A stretch of DNA of 64,000 bases, taken from the NCBI GenBank assembly GCA_008933995.1, contig WARS01000045.1, forward strand, positions 62,001-126,000, read 5' to 3'. Source of the DNA: Datnioides undecimradiatus. Taxonomy: Eukaryota > Chordata > Actinopteri > Lobotiformes > Datnioididae. The notes beneath the pieces are model-generated. The model ran no database searches, had not been told where the DNA came from, and saw only the letters and a program-made list of their open reading frames with translations. A program made the position numbers and the translations under genes. This document shows, in pieces, positions 24,037 to 37,375 of the stretch. How positions within the stretch are numbered: the stretch's first letter is position 1; each line of letters begins with the position of its first letter.

Positions 24037-25456
24037 CTGAAACGACCAATTACACATTGGTTAGAGGGGAGACATTAACGTCGCGGCTGAGACTAAAGCA
24101 AAAGTCACACTATAAATTAAAAGTAATGCAGAGAGGCTCTTGGCAAATGCATTCATATATAAGCAGAGTCTTCTAACCTACAGTCCTCTCTGAATCACTG
24201 GCAAATAAAAACATCCCACGTAGACCAACACAAACTGGCCTCCATCCATTTCCCACTTCATCTGATTGTCCCTCAGCTAAAGTTCTTAATTTAGCTCAGA
24301 CCACGCTGACACCCGTCTGCCAGCAGTCCTCTGCCTAATGAACTCACACTGCAGTGAAGTCTAACTTTATGTCCTTTGGCTTGCCAAATGCATCCTCCTC
24401 TCTAACATTATCTCCGTCTCGGTCAGCTCACAGATGGGATGAGGTGTGTTGGATATTACCGCTGGCCCGTCCCAGGCCGTAACCCTAATGAGGGACACAT
24501 GGATGAGCTGGGGCATTCCAGAGGAGTGCAGTTTAAAATAAAAAAATAAAAAAAACTGGCGGGGGCGAAGCCACGGCAAGTGCCGATGCTGCATTACACG
24601 GTGGTTATGAGAGAGAATGTGAACAGGGAGTACGTGTAACAATCTGGCACCAATACAAATGTAGTCTAAAATCCCTCCTTGTCGTTTGTTATGACTATAG
24701 ACAGCGCCAGGTGCTCCTCGCTCCTCTAAGGATTTCCTATGGAGGCTGGGGTTTTCTCATTCACACAGTCTCACGCACACACGCACGCACAAAAGCCAAG
24801 TACAGACTATTAAACAACATTTACGACCGCTGGTAAAGCAATCTGACAGCACTTTTCACGTCATATTTTTCCCCATCATGTCATGTTGCTGTTTCATTCG
24901 GTGACGACCAAAAGCGCTGCCGCAAACTCATTAAACGAGCGCACAGGCTGTAATTTGGGGCGCGTGCAAAACTCACAGTCCACCTCCAGCTTTTAGCCCT
25001 GAGTCCTAAACTTTGAATTGTCCCTTTAAATCTTCATGGCAGGCTCTCTGTGTCTCTCTCTCTCCTTCTCAGAGTGATTTATAACTCAAATGATAGTATT
25101 ATAGGGACTCCAACGTGACGTAACTACTACACTACGGTCTTGTCTGATCAAAAGCAAAGAGCGCACATCCAGTTGCAGTTTTACAGTGACTGTTATGAGT
25201 GAGAAAACCCACTCATAAAAGGCCTGTTGAAAATGATGGCTGGCGTAAAATATAGTGAAATCTGATCTGGCTGCAGAGGGCAAGTGGAGATTAAAACATT
25301 TGAAATAGTTTTGAAGAGTAACTTCCTTTGAGTGGGTGTGAAAAAAGAAATCTTTCTCTTGACGCTGGCAGAGGCTTTTTGACTCTCTGAATAGAGATGA
25401 TTGGACAATGTACAATACTTTTCACTTCAATGGGAATCTGATTAGAAAGGACAGGT

Positions 25457-25482
25457 CTGTGTGTGTGTGTGTGTGTGTGTGT
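25457..25482. repeat. (GT)n microsatellite
   Basis: A pure GT array of about 13 units. Confidence 0.9.
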
Positions 25483-25615
25483 CTAGGGTGTGAGAGTGTC
25501 ATTAGGCCGATGAGACAGACAGACAGGGTGAGATCAGTCTAGCTGGCAGAGAGGTTAATAGCATGGCCCTGCTCATGCCAACAGCACCACTGGATTCATT
25601 ACTGCCAGCCAGGGC

Positions 25616-25658
<43 letters not shown>
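25616..25658. repeat. (AC)n microsatellite
   Basis: A perfect AC array of about 21 units. Confidence 0.96.
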
Positions 25659-25660
<2 letters not shown>

Positions 25661-25783
25661 ACAGACATAATACTCACATACCGATGTACTCTAATGAATG
25701 CACACAAATTCAAGTTGTTTGTATGTAGGGATTTGTTAAAGTTAAAAAGACAAACACTCTCTTTTCCTCTCACGCTCGCGGGT

Positions 25784-25784
<1 letters not shown>

Positions 25785-25833
<49 letters not shown>
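25785..25833. repeat. (CA)n microsatellite
   Basis: A perfect CA array of about 24 units, 130 nt from the preceding one. Together they explain the double VCVCVC frame of 180 residues on the minus strand. Confidence 0.96.
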
Positions 25834-25834
<1 letters not shown>

Positions 25835-27223
25835 ATCTTCATTAGATGTGGCTCACAACCACTCTGATAAAACAGTGGCAACTCTATCCAGTGATCAGCG
25901 ATGACAGGCTGGTGTAACACAGTGGGGCTCAACTGGAACACTACTGTTCTGGGATTGGCGAGGATTAGGTCGCCATGGAGATCGAGACCAGACAACCGTG
26001 GGTGGGATCCTTTCTCAGACAAATACAATGACAGGCAGACAGACAGATATGGGCAGACAGTGACGGATAGACTGAGGTATAGATAGATGGATGAAAGCAC
26101 AGAGAACACACACAAAAAGGGTTAACAGAGGATCGCTTGTGTAGGCTTGTGCCTCCAGAAAAATCCTCTTGGCGCTATAAATAACCTTGTTACAAAGCAT
26201 GAAAAGTTAATGAATAAATAATAAACTACACTAGTTTCTGTTGTCTTCAAAATTGCCAGTTTGAGTTGCTGAGATTTTATATGTAAAAATACACCTGGGA
26301 CACAGCTAGCAAGCGTGCTGGAACGAGAGAGCGTGAACACTCCAGCGTTACGAGCGCTGTGTCTCTTTGCTTTATATCAAGATCAAGTCACCGCGTGGGT
26401 AAAAAATACGTGTGTGGAGCTTGTTGTGTAGTGTCATGTTATGTGATTCTTATTTCCTGGTTTTTCAGGTACGTCAAATTCTCCACTGATGTGCAAATTC
26501 ACTTTTCCTGATTACATTAAACCCTATTCACAGCAGACATTTTGGCATGTCATAGCACAAAATAGCACATGTTGCATTAGTAGCACTAATGATGGCTGCA
26601 TACCAATTAGTGTTGCCAGTTCCACGGCCTTTGCATTGTGCGTGCTAGCTCAGTGGCATGGCTTACAGGGACCCTAAAATGGAACAGAGCCATTATTAAT
26701 GTAATTAGCACTGTAGCACCTGTGCTTCTCCTGCTACAAGTCAAAATGTCTGCAATGGAAAAGCTCTATTAGCACCGTTGAACAAGTTGTTAGACTGGCA
26801 GAAAATCTGGCGACTGAGTAATCACTGTGCTAACTTTATTGCCTGGTGATCACATGTCTCGCGATAATGTCTTCCCATAGATCGCTCTCCTTCCTAAAGT
26901 GCATCCATTACAAATGTCCAGAAGGCTTTTGTGTGTTTGTTCTGTCTGTGCCACTACACAAACAAGTTGCACACTCGCTACAAAAGCAGCTAACATCACA
27001 ATGCCATTTTCAGAAAGTGCCACGCATCATTCTCTTGGTAACATGGTGAAAAACAACACACAGCCGCACAGAGATCCAACTGTGACATGACAAACCACTA
27101 AGCTTTTTGCGGAGGGCTATCAGCGCTGGACTTTCAAAGACAGAAAACTTATCAAGCTAAAGCTGCCGTGAATGGATGAATCAGAGTGGGTTTATCGCCA
27201 TCTTGAAATACCAAGATCAACAA

Positions 27224-27245
27224 CAGGCAGACTGGAGGTCTAACA
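27224..27245. repeat. Direct repeat, copy 1 (22 nt)
   Basis: The 22-nt word beginning CAGGCAGACTGG and ending GGTCTAACA is repeated exactly at 27691-27712, 467 nt downstream. The segment between shows no transposon ends that I recognise. Confidence 0.7.
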
Positions 27246-27690
27246 TTACTCTCCCTGTAAGAGCTGTTTGTGGGACATTCAGCTGATTTGTTGATTACAC
27301 ATTAGCCATCAGCAGATGCATGCAGTACGTATGTCTACATGGTCTGTTTTCAGACTAGAACTCTATTATATGTATAAGATGAGTTGAGCTGTGAGTTGTG
27401 ATCATGGCTTAAGGTGGTAGCTGTGAGTGCAGCTGCGAATAATGCTTTATACTTTTATCCTCAATGTTGACATCCGGCTCCTTTTCAAGCCGCCTGTAAC
27501 TACACAGGAAAACTTTCACAGGGGACCTTTAAAGAGCGTCCGACCCACTGCATCTGAGAACAGAGGCTGACAGATATGCAAGCAGGTCGACAGGCAATCA
27601 GGTAAGCAAGCAGAAGAGACAGACGCGGAGACAAACGAAGAAAGAGACAGAAATACCGCCAGTCAGTCAGTCAAATAGGCACAGAGACAG

Positions 27691-27712
27691 CAGGCAGACT
27701 GGAGGTCTAACA
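27691..27712. repeat. Direct repeat, copy 2 (22 nt)
   Basis: This is an exact second copy of the 22-nt word at 27224-27245 in the same orientation. The repeat is too long for an ordinary target-site duplication, so local duplication or shared repeat ancestry is more likely. Confidence 0.7.
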
Positions 27713-28689
27713 AGTAGCAACCTGTCACAGTGGCTTTGGGAGGGAAGAAAGAGTCATTCAAATGCAGCTTCTGTTTGATCGCTGGGGGCGACTGTATGAA
27801 TGTACTGTACCTACTGAGTACACACCAGCTCACTGAAACCTGATTCTCTTTGACTGAGACTATGCTTAGTGATAAACACACTCGCTGTGCTGTTGCTTAT
27901 GCCAATAAACTAAAAAAAAAAAACCAAACTGCTGGAAGTAGAAAATAAGACCATTCTCTGCCTTTTCCCTCCACTCAGGTGTGTGGAAGCAGACAAAATA
28001 ACAGTGTGATTTATCCAGAGTGTCTTGGCAGGCACACGGTGTCAAATAAATGTCTGTAATGAAATGACAACAGATGTGAAGTGCTGTAGGGAGAAATGAC
28101 GCAGAATAGACGTCCTGCGAAGCAAATAATTCACCATAAACTGCAGAAACAGTGTGATGAAAACAAAAGCCTTGGCGGCGTATTAAGACACAATGACACA
28201 AACGCTCACACAAACACTGAGAAGAACTCAATCAAAAATCTATCAAAACAAGAGTCGTATGAAAAGGCAGACAATATCTTCCAGCTCTGCAAATGGAGGG
28301 AATAAATAGCCATGCTAACCCTCATCCATGGCAGTGTTATGTGTGTGTGCGCGTGCATGTGTGTGTGCCTTAAATCAGCCGTTTAAAAACCTTGCACGGA
28401 ACAAGGCACTGCTTGTAATTCAATTGGGCCAATGAGCAATAGACAGGGATTTTCATAATTCTGTCAGAGTGGCGATACGGCTGGTTGGCAACCGGGACCA
28501 CAGGTCGCCCGTTTTGAGTGACAGATGGGCTCAGCCAACCAGAGCGCTAAGCAGAGCCACCACCCACGACCCCCTAAACACACACACGCACACGCTGAGA
28601 GGCATGACAGGCACACACAGGCGGTGCATCAGCATTAGCATTCTGTCATGCTAGTTGGCCACCACAGACCACTGAAGTGCCAGCTAGAA

Positions 28690-29125
28690 AATAAAAAAAG
28701 GGAAAGAAAAGGGTTACAAGTAATAAAGAGTCAGATGAGCTGACAGACAGTAAAACAGAGGAGAAGCAACATAAAGCATGATACAGACATGTGAGGAGGC
28801 ACAGAGACGGCGGCAAAGGAAGATGTTTAGAGAGGCAGAGATGGAGAGATAGGCTGAAGGGAGATAGAGGCAGGGTGTTACGGGCTGAGATACTTAAAGG
28901 GATGGATAAAGCGATGTTTCACACGATAAAGACAGAGAGAGACAGATAAAGACGGCGATGCAGACAGAGAGATATGTGGTGAGAAAGGCCCGCCACAGAC
29001 AATTGTAAAAGAGAAGCAGAGGAAGGAAGGAAGGAAGGGAGGAAGGAGACGCTGAGAGGAGGGAGGGCGATAATGTGAAATTACGACGAGGAGCAATAGA
29101 GAGAGGAGGAAAATGTGAAAGAACG
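28690..29125. repeat. Purine-rich low-complexity tract
   Basis: The plus strand is G/A-rich, with recurring GACAGA, GAGAGA and GGAAGGAAGG words, including a short (GGAA)n at about 29022-29040. It gives no credible coding frame. Confidence 0.7.
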
Positions 29126-32100
29126 GAGCTTCATATTCTCATAATTTGAAGTACATATAGGAGAGACAGGATAGAGACACATAGTCAGGCAGGTACTATG
29201 GATCCCATCGGAACACCAGGTGAGTGTAATTAATTGATTACCATTAACGAGCTGGGACAGAACAGCAGCAGCAGCAGTTACACTTCTGATGAGAAATGTT
29301 CGCTCAGTTTCAAACTGTGCACTGACCTCAAGTGACAATACTACTTAAAAAAAAGTGAGTCCATTAAGGCTTCTGATGTCTTATACCATTTCTGGTACAT
29401 GCATAGTAAACCATTTTTTTGAGTGTGCTTTTGATGCACGCCACTGTCTCACAATGCAGCGTAAAAAAAAAAGAAAAGGAGGTCACAGCTGCACAAACTG
29501 TGAAAACAATCACTGAAAGCGAGATAGCTCAAGCAATATCTCAATAAACAAAAATCTAAGTCAGTTTGATTGACGTCCAACCGTGCATAAACTATATCAT
29601 TCCTATTTGTATAAAGCAATAAAGTAACAGAGTGTATACCACAAAGATAAAAGTGAGTGAGTATGAATTCAGACATGTCTGACTATGCTTAACTACGTCT
29701 CCAAAGCTATACCTCTACAGCCAACGGTCTGACACCTCTGATCTACACAGATGGAAATGGCCCAACAGGCAGTTAATAACAATATTAACAAATAATCCAG
29801 CATCCCTGCAGTGACTGTACAGCACACCGATGAAAAGAAATGATAGAACACGCTGTCTGCACTTTATTATATTTATATGTTGCACACTGATGGATGCTGT
29901 AATACCCTTTACCTGCTTTGCTAACATTAGCATGCATTACACTAAAAGCCCAAAGTCATTGATTCAAACTGACATTTTTATATGGAATCCCGTCCAAGTT
30001 TCATTAGGTAACTCCACACCAAGCTAAACACATCTTTTATTACGTGTACTTAATCATTAAGGAATAGATATTGATCAAGAGTTTGTTGCAGCAAGTTTGG
30101 TGCGTTTGTTCCAATGGCAGCTACTTTTGAAGTGAGTTTGCCTTCTTCAACCCTTCTCTGTCTAGTGTAGGGTTCAACCAAAATACTAATGCAACGAATG
30201 TAATCACACGGAACTGTAAGCTTAGTCGCTGTACCTACAGACAGACAACTGCTCCTTTAAAATGGAATTACACTCACATGGGTGAATTGCAGGATCACTG
30301 GAGGGATGGATGTGAATGCAAAAAGCCGACTACATTAAAATAATTACATTTGTAAACAGAGATGGTAACAGATCCCACAGCCCACATTCAGACTCTCTAG
30401 CAGTTCAGTAAATCTAAAACCTAACTTAAAGGCAGATAATCAAAGGAAATTTCAGCAAGGGAGCGCAGCAGGGAAACAGTACGGGAGAAATGGCAGTGTT
30501 GACAGATCTGTCAGTCAAAAGAATGAAAAAGTATACCGGCATCAAAATAACTCTGACAACTGTGGCAGTCGCCTCATCTATTTCTCTAAAGCTTATTTGC
30601 CATAAGTGGGTGAAGCATTTAAATTATCCAACTGTAACATTTTTCAGTTGACCTGCATCTTTCCTTTTTCCTCATGCTGTCACACCTAAAACAACAACAA
30701 AAAATGTTTTGACTATCACAAAACCAATGACAAAGGAATGTAGTGTTGCATATTATGGAATCTGAATTTTATGTTGTAAATGAACTTTTACCTCCACATC
30801 TTCCATGGTACTGATAAATTCAAACATCCCTGGCAAATGAAACATTTCACAGCTCACCGGCTAAATGTGGCGTGTAGTGTTCAGGCAAACAAGAATACTT
30901 TTCGCTGTTCTTAAGCCTTCTTTCATGATGTTCAAGTTGTTATCTTTTCACTCAGGTGTATCAACAGAACATCTCAAAACTGAATGACCGAATTGCCATT
31001 CATTTTGTTGAGAGCTGACACTCGAGCTATGGAACAAATGATGATCTGAAGCTGGGAATTTTTCTTTGGTCTAATTGTGAAACTAAAGTAGAAAAAGGCT
31101 TTTCAGGACAGCCTGGGGAAATAAATGTTCCCCTAAATATGTCTGACAGCAGTGAAATCCTCAGGTGAGGTAAATTATAAATCTAAAAATAAGAGTGACA
31201 GTGAAACCAATTCATTTTAAATCTTTTTGTTTAAGATTAAAACGCTTGACAATATAATTAAATCTTTTTTTGATTTTTCATTAACATTTTTTAAAAATAT
31301 TTTTGAATATACTTTATAAAACTTTATATAAAATAATCACTTGGCATTATTGTTGGAGGAAATGCAAAAAATGTCTTTTGTATTTAATTTCTTTTTACAT
31401 TTTTGGAATATCCTGTATCTTGGTGAATACGATTTGTTTTTTTATTTTGGTTGGATTTTTTTTTTACACGTGTTCTTCACCTTTCACAGATTGTTGCAGT
31501 CTGTGGATTGCATTGCAATGATGCATTTGCTCTATCTTGTAAATCTAATGCCAGATGACACTTGACCAAAATACTGCATCTGTAATACACTCAATGGGAA
31601 TACTACTTTTTCTTTGGCTCGACCTTTTTCACACACACACCTGTCTACCAGGTGTGCATTAGACAACACCTTGTTGTCCCTGAATCATAGTAGGTTCATT
31701 CTAATCCTCTGATTTAACAGATGTCAAGATGTTTAAACAATGGAATCATTGCTTAGGAGCCTGCAAACAGTTTGCATGAGCAAAGGTGTGTTAATGACAA
31801 CAACACAGTGACTACGCTGGTCCAGTCAAAACACACTAATGTCTGTCACTGGCAATATGAGCATCCACTCTCCTATTTTTTTTTTTAAACATACGAAGTT
31901 GACGTCTGAAGAAACACATTAGTTTGTTCACATCTGAGCTGAGCAGACAAGAGGTTATCATTACACTCAGGACCAAAACAAATCAAGCAGCTTCTTCAGC
32001 TCAGCGTGGCGATAAGATCAGCCGCTCGTAGCCAATACCACGTACGCAGAATGAGATGGAAGCACCAGCGCTGGTTTGTGAATTGCAGGCGAAGGTGAGT

Positions 32101-35100
32101 CCCTTAATGAAATGTGAAGCGTCAGAGGGAAGGATCAGCATCAACAGGCTCATGATTAAACATAAGGGAGGGAAGAGGGGAAGCATTGGCATATTCGTCA
32201 TCGTCCTCGTATCTATCCCCCCAAGGTGACGCCGTTCTCCAACGCTCCATACCTCTCTTTGATCTCTCTTTCTCTTGCTCCTCCCCCTCCTCACACATCG
32301 GCCCTTGACACCTCAAGGAATGAGCTGCCCTTGGAGGAGTGAGAGAAAGAGTGAGGGACTGGAGGACGGGACTCTCAATCGTGACGACCTAGACACTACA
32401 CATCAAGCCAAGATAAAGATATTGAGGCAGTCACATTCTTGCAACAAAGAAAACACTAGGCTGCAGATGAATTAACTGGTATTTTCTTTTTGTATGAATT
32501 GTGGTGCACTTCATATACCGCAGGTTTTTTTATTCCCAAATGAAAACACGAGCCTGTCTATTCAAAGATGGTGACTTATCGACCTGGTGATAACATCAAC
32601 ATCGCACTGACGGCGAGTGAAAGCGAGCAGATAATGTAGCTTTCGACTGATACACACACACACACACAGGCATGTTTTTCTATATTTTCATCTCGGATCC
32701 GTTTCTGAAGACTGCCAAATGTTGCTCTCTGCCCCCTGTCTGTCTCTCTTTATTTTTCCCTCTCTCTAATTCTCTGTTTCTGCTCACATCAATTGATGGC
32801 TGGCTGCGACTAGCAGTGGCTGTGTTGTTCCAGGCAGAGCCGTAATGGAGACATTTGGAGAGGCAGAGCGGGGCAGGTTAATGCTCTCTGTAATGTGTGT
32901 GTGAACAGCGATTTATTTTTTTCATTTTTTTTTTTTCTTTTTTTGCGAGAGCCTCTGGGCCCTGTGCCACCGGCTCCAAATGTTTTCCCCTACTAAACTC
33001 CTGACCCCAATCTGTGGCCAAGAAAGACAGAAGAGAGAGGGGAAATTGAGAAAGAGGGAGAGAAAAAAAAGCAAATGTGATTCATGGGGGGTGGGGGCAA
33101 AAATGGATCTGGACGAGCGAAGGAAGGGAGGGGTGGGAGCAGCAGCTGCTGATACTGAAGGAGTTACAGCCGGCTTTCCCAAAGAAAGAGTGCGAGAGAT
33201 ATTGGTTAATACATCGCTGATCACTTGGTTCTTATTCAATGGTTCTTATCATGGAATTTCTCCATGTTTATTTTGGAAATTTAGTGGGGAAAAGGCTCCT
33301 TGATGCTAGATCTAACTGTAACTACATCCAGTATTGACATGCTGAAAAATAATCATCTTCAAATTACAAAGGGTGGAAGAGGGAAAGAGGGCTCGCGACA
33401 CATGTAAACATCCCAATTCTGCACAAAATAGCCCTAAAACGTCTCTCAGATCAATCATTTCAGCGCACGGCTGCTCGGCTCATTTTTCACCACTCGCTGT
33501 GATGACAGGCTCGAACTTGTGTAGGAGTCATGTCAATTACATCTGTACAGCGAGAAGGGAGGGAGGGAGAAACGCAGGGAGAGGGGTGGGGGCTTCTAGT
33601 TGAAACACGCTTGTTCACCATTAGCGGTCGACATCAGCACGGGAGATTATACTCGTCTTTTAGGTCCCCTGTTGCGAGGGCCGCTTCTTGGATGCCAGCG
33701 CTCTGAGGTGCCGCTGCGTTAACTGACAGTGGCACAATGGATGGTGGAGTTCCTTGAGGTCGGCGTGGATGCTGCGTGGCATGTTCGAGATCAATCAGGT
33801 ATTGGTGACGTGAAGTTGACAGGGTGAAAGAGCTACAGGCAGGTGGGCTTGTGTTGTCCATGACACCACTGAAGGAGCGGCACCTTAGAACATGGCCACT
33901 AAACTGTGCTTTGCCCTCCTTATGTCAACACCTTGTTGAAGTGAATCTGTGCTCAAGTGCTCAAGAGCGAGCCTCAGTATGTCTTAAACTGAAGACAGGA
34001 GGAGGTTAACTAATCTATTAAATACATCTGGCTAAAATAGAGTCCAATACAACAGCTCTGCTCTAAATCATGCTTTCAAGAAGGTTATAATGTTCAATGT
34101 TTTGACTGTTAGGAGCTGTTGTGATTCAACTTGACATTACAACTGTATTGCATGAACACTGAGTGGCCTTTATATAAACATAACTGCACCAGCAACATCT
34201 CATCTCAGCACCACAAACCACAGCTGCCAAAGTGACCAGAAAGTTGAATCAACACCTCTCTTCAACAGTTTCAACAAATGTTGCAAATTGTAACCTTCCT
34301 GACGGGAGCTTGCACTGCAGCACTGTTGCATTAGGTCCCGTTAGCTTAAGCTAGGTGCAGCTAATCAACTGGCAAGGAGGTGTATGATTAACTAATATTT
34401 ATTAGTGCCATGCCAGGCAGCCTGATAGGAATTCTATTCTATTCATAAGGGAGAAATGCGGGAGCAGGCATGCTTCACTGCTCAATCACTAAACAACAAA
34501 ACACAGAACATGCACAGCATCGAGCCGCCATATTGACCCCAAAGATCTATAAGCCATATTGGCCTGAATATGAGATGTTGTTTTACACTTAAACATTCAA
34601 CACTTTCCCTCACTCTGCCTGTCCTCTTTCTCCGGCTGTGAAGAAAAACAGTAGTAACCTGAATGCAACAAAGTGTCTGTGATGCTATTCTAATAGTCTA
34701 ATTTGAACGACTACACTTTCTTAAGAGACTGTTTACTTATCGCCTTTATATTGAGCACTTATCTTGCTGCAAAAGGGTCATCAAAAGGTCATTTAATTAA
34801 GACTGACTCCAGACAATATGTTAGACGTACTTAATACAGATGGGCTCTGTCGTCAACCTCTCTTTTCATACCAATCTGTGCCTTCTCAGATCTGTTTTCA
34901 AATGTTGATGGCATGTCACGTCTCTTCACTTCAATGTTCTACAAATGAAGCCCAGAAACCCGAGATGCCAGAGCAGACTTGACCTGTGTAAAAATCTGTC
35001 TCTAATCTGGAAGAAAACTGAGGTGAATTCTCGGTGAGCCAATTAGAGCAGCGACTAATCCCCCCGTAACTCGTCAAAGGCGTAAAGCATCCCTTTCTTT

Positions 35101-35654
35101 CCTCTCTCTTCCTCGCACCCTCCGTTTCGCACCACTTTCATCTCTCTGCTCTTTTATCTTATCAATAGGCACATATAGAGCGCTGCAGACACACGGCGCC
35201 GCCGAGCCTGGATCTTTCAAAAACACTCAGTTTGTGACGTTTTACACCGCTTGCCTGCATTCAACACTAAATTATATTAAATTCCAACATCACTTCACCT
35301 GCCTGAGCGAGAATGATGGAGTTTTGCGGCTCATACGACTAATGCAACGGCAAGAAAGAACTGACAGCTGGGTTTGTAATTTAACTAATGGCTCACATGA
35401 AAAAGTGTAATCCACTGGGTCATATCATATACATCACAATTTAGTTTTATATATTATGTGTTTGCCATGCTTCTCCTGAGTGGGAAAAGAATTTACTAAT
35501 GCATGTCCCATTCTGTGTTTTGCTGTCTTCCTTTATGTTAGATGTGGCATGTACACACTTTACATTGATATAATTGATAGCATCCCTTCAACCGCTGTGA
35601 AATGGGAGGGGTTTTCTCCCCTCTTTCCAGTTAATGGCCACGTAGCATCGTCTC

Positions 35655-35707
35655 CACGTGGCGTCTGATTGGCTGAGAGCCACTCCACAGCAGCGGGGTA
35701 ATAAAAG
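35655..35707 (+). promoter_or_regulatory. E-box, inverted CCAAT and TATA-like group
   Basis: A palindromic E-box CACGTG (35655-35660) is followed 7 nt later by ATTGG (35668-35672, an inverted CCAAT) and by TAATAAAAG at about 35699-35707. The spacing from the CCAAT to the AT-rich element is about 26 nt. This is a promoter-like arrangement of USF/MYC-type and NF-Y-type sites. It is read from sequence only and could be coincidence. Confidence 0.25.
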
Positions 35708-35878
35708 TTACAAATGAGAGCAGGCTATTAGAGCCATTGACGTGCGTAGGCTAGCTTGCTAATTAATTGATCCTGAAACTTCATCTATTTTGTAGCCAGA
35801 GAGGAACCCTTAATTAATCAGCCTTTCCATATCGTTGTCCTCCTTTCTTTCAATCCTTTTCTGTCCTCTTTCACTCTC

Positions 35879-35882
<4 letters not shown>

Positions 35883-35913
<31 letters not shown>
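35883..35913. repeat. (TC)n microsatellite
   Basis: A perfect TC array of about 15 units, which produces Arg/Glu repeats in minus-strand frames. Confidence 0.95.
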
Positions 35914-35915
<2 letters not shown>

Positions 35916-37328
35916 CTAATGTCTTTTTTAATTGTGAGGTGAAAATGCTCAGGGTCCCAGGGGCTGGCATGGAGTGCAGGTCTGGAGTTGTGAAAGAGAT
36001 AGAAGAAAGAAAAGTGTGTGTTGTGTGGGTGTGTATCTGCATGGTTAAGATGTGTACTTTGAACGGTGAGCCTCCGATGTTTCAAGAGCCTTTCAAATAG
36101 GGAGGGGCGTGTCGAGGCTGAAGTGGTCCCCTTTGTACCCCCACCCCTCCTCTCCCTCCATCTTTCCTGGCAGAGGGGCTGATTTATTGGGGCTTCCCAG
36201 CCATCCGTCAGAGCCAGCAGCGCTGGCTGCATTAACCCCAGAGACAACCCCAGCACCCGGGGCCCCTAAGTGCTTCCAAGTGGCCCTCGCTCTTCTCACT
36301 GCTGAGGAACCCCCCTGCCCAGGCTCAATCGATGTCGTAAATTACCCATCCAACTCCCTAAAGTCGATAGCCCACAAGATGATGTTTGGACAGACAAGGA
36401 CTTTTACAGCTTTTTCTTTTAATGGAAACTTAAAAGCCCAATCGCTATTTTCTGTCCATCTAAAGTATACTAACAGATCCAGTTTTTATTATTAGCTTTT
36501 TGCATACTGGCTGGATTTAGTCAAATGTTGACCAACGTTACAGATGTGATGTTACCATGTTCCATCATCAGAAAACACTATGAACTAACTTACTTGTTGT
36601 CTCTTGTTAGTCTTGTTAAGAGATCTTTCAGTCATAATGGTACCAACTCTCTTCCTTCAAAGTCAGATAAACACAAATAATAAAATGCTTCACTTTCAGG
36701 TCCAGTGTTGTTAAGCACACTGTGGTGTAGTAGATATGGTATATGATCATAACCATTTCATTTAAAAAAATAAAAGCTTTATTGAGTGTCTACAACTATT
36801 TTCATAAAGCTATAAAACGCATGGTTGACAGCTGCTTGACACCGTTTTGACTTTAGTGGTTTCAGCTGTTTTGAAAATCAAAGTAAAATATGTTGTTGTA
36901 TTGAATAAATTAAACCCATGGGGTGAATAAAACCAAAGAAGGGCCATCTTGAAATGCTTCTTATTATTTAGGAATGTACACAGCTGTTGGCTGGTTGAAA
37001 GGAATACATGCTTTTGAAAGAATACAGGAGAAATTATTTTTCTGTTCAATCCACTTCTTTTCTTTGCCCGGTGATCACTGCTGAATAAAGATGATGTCTG
37101 GAAAACGATCTTTAAAAAAGGAGAGTGTGACTTGATAAAAGGTGCACAAAGCAGCGAAGGACAGCGGGTTTGTGAAGGGGTTTGTATGGACCGAACAGGC
37201 GGTGGGTCAGCCACATTCCCACTTGACTTTAAATGCTTGGCTTCTATTAAGTTGGCCCAGTGTGTAAGGAACAAACAGCCAACACTGGTAATGGTTTCTG
37301 CCTGACTCGTTGACACATTCACCCCCTC

Positions 37329-37329
<1 letters not shown>

Positions 37330-37371
<42 letters not shown>
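37330..37371. repeat. (AC)n microsatellite
   Basis: A nearly perfect AC array of about 20 units; a shorter one lies at 37736-37760 after a pyrimidine-rich stretch. Confidence 0.95.

Positions 37372-37375
<4 letters not shown>

Noticed and set aside
25573-26115. 180-codon minus-strand open frame
   Set aside because: It reads through two CA arrays and a TCTG-type repeat, giving Cys-Val and Ser-Leu runs; there is no family resemblance.
30784-30816. Kozak-like ACCATGG followed by GAG/GTAAAA on the minus strand
   Set aside because: It would be a five-codon first exon. Such short coincidences are expected in 64 kb and there is no promoter evidence nearby.
33634-33861. 75-codon minus-strand frame of balanced composition (starts MDNTSPPACSSFTLSTS)
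   Set aside because: The composition looks more protein-like than its neighbours, but there are no splice sites in register, no known domain and no gene context.
36109-36495. 128-codon plus-strand frame in a GC-rich stretch
   Set aside because: The Pro/Ala-rich content follows from GC-rich DNA. It may be conserved non-coding sequence, but nothing supports translation.
36810-37367. 185-codon minus-strand open frame
   Set aside because: It starts inside a CA array and continues into AT-rich intron. No domain, and no splice signals in the arid1b frame.
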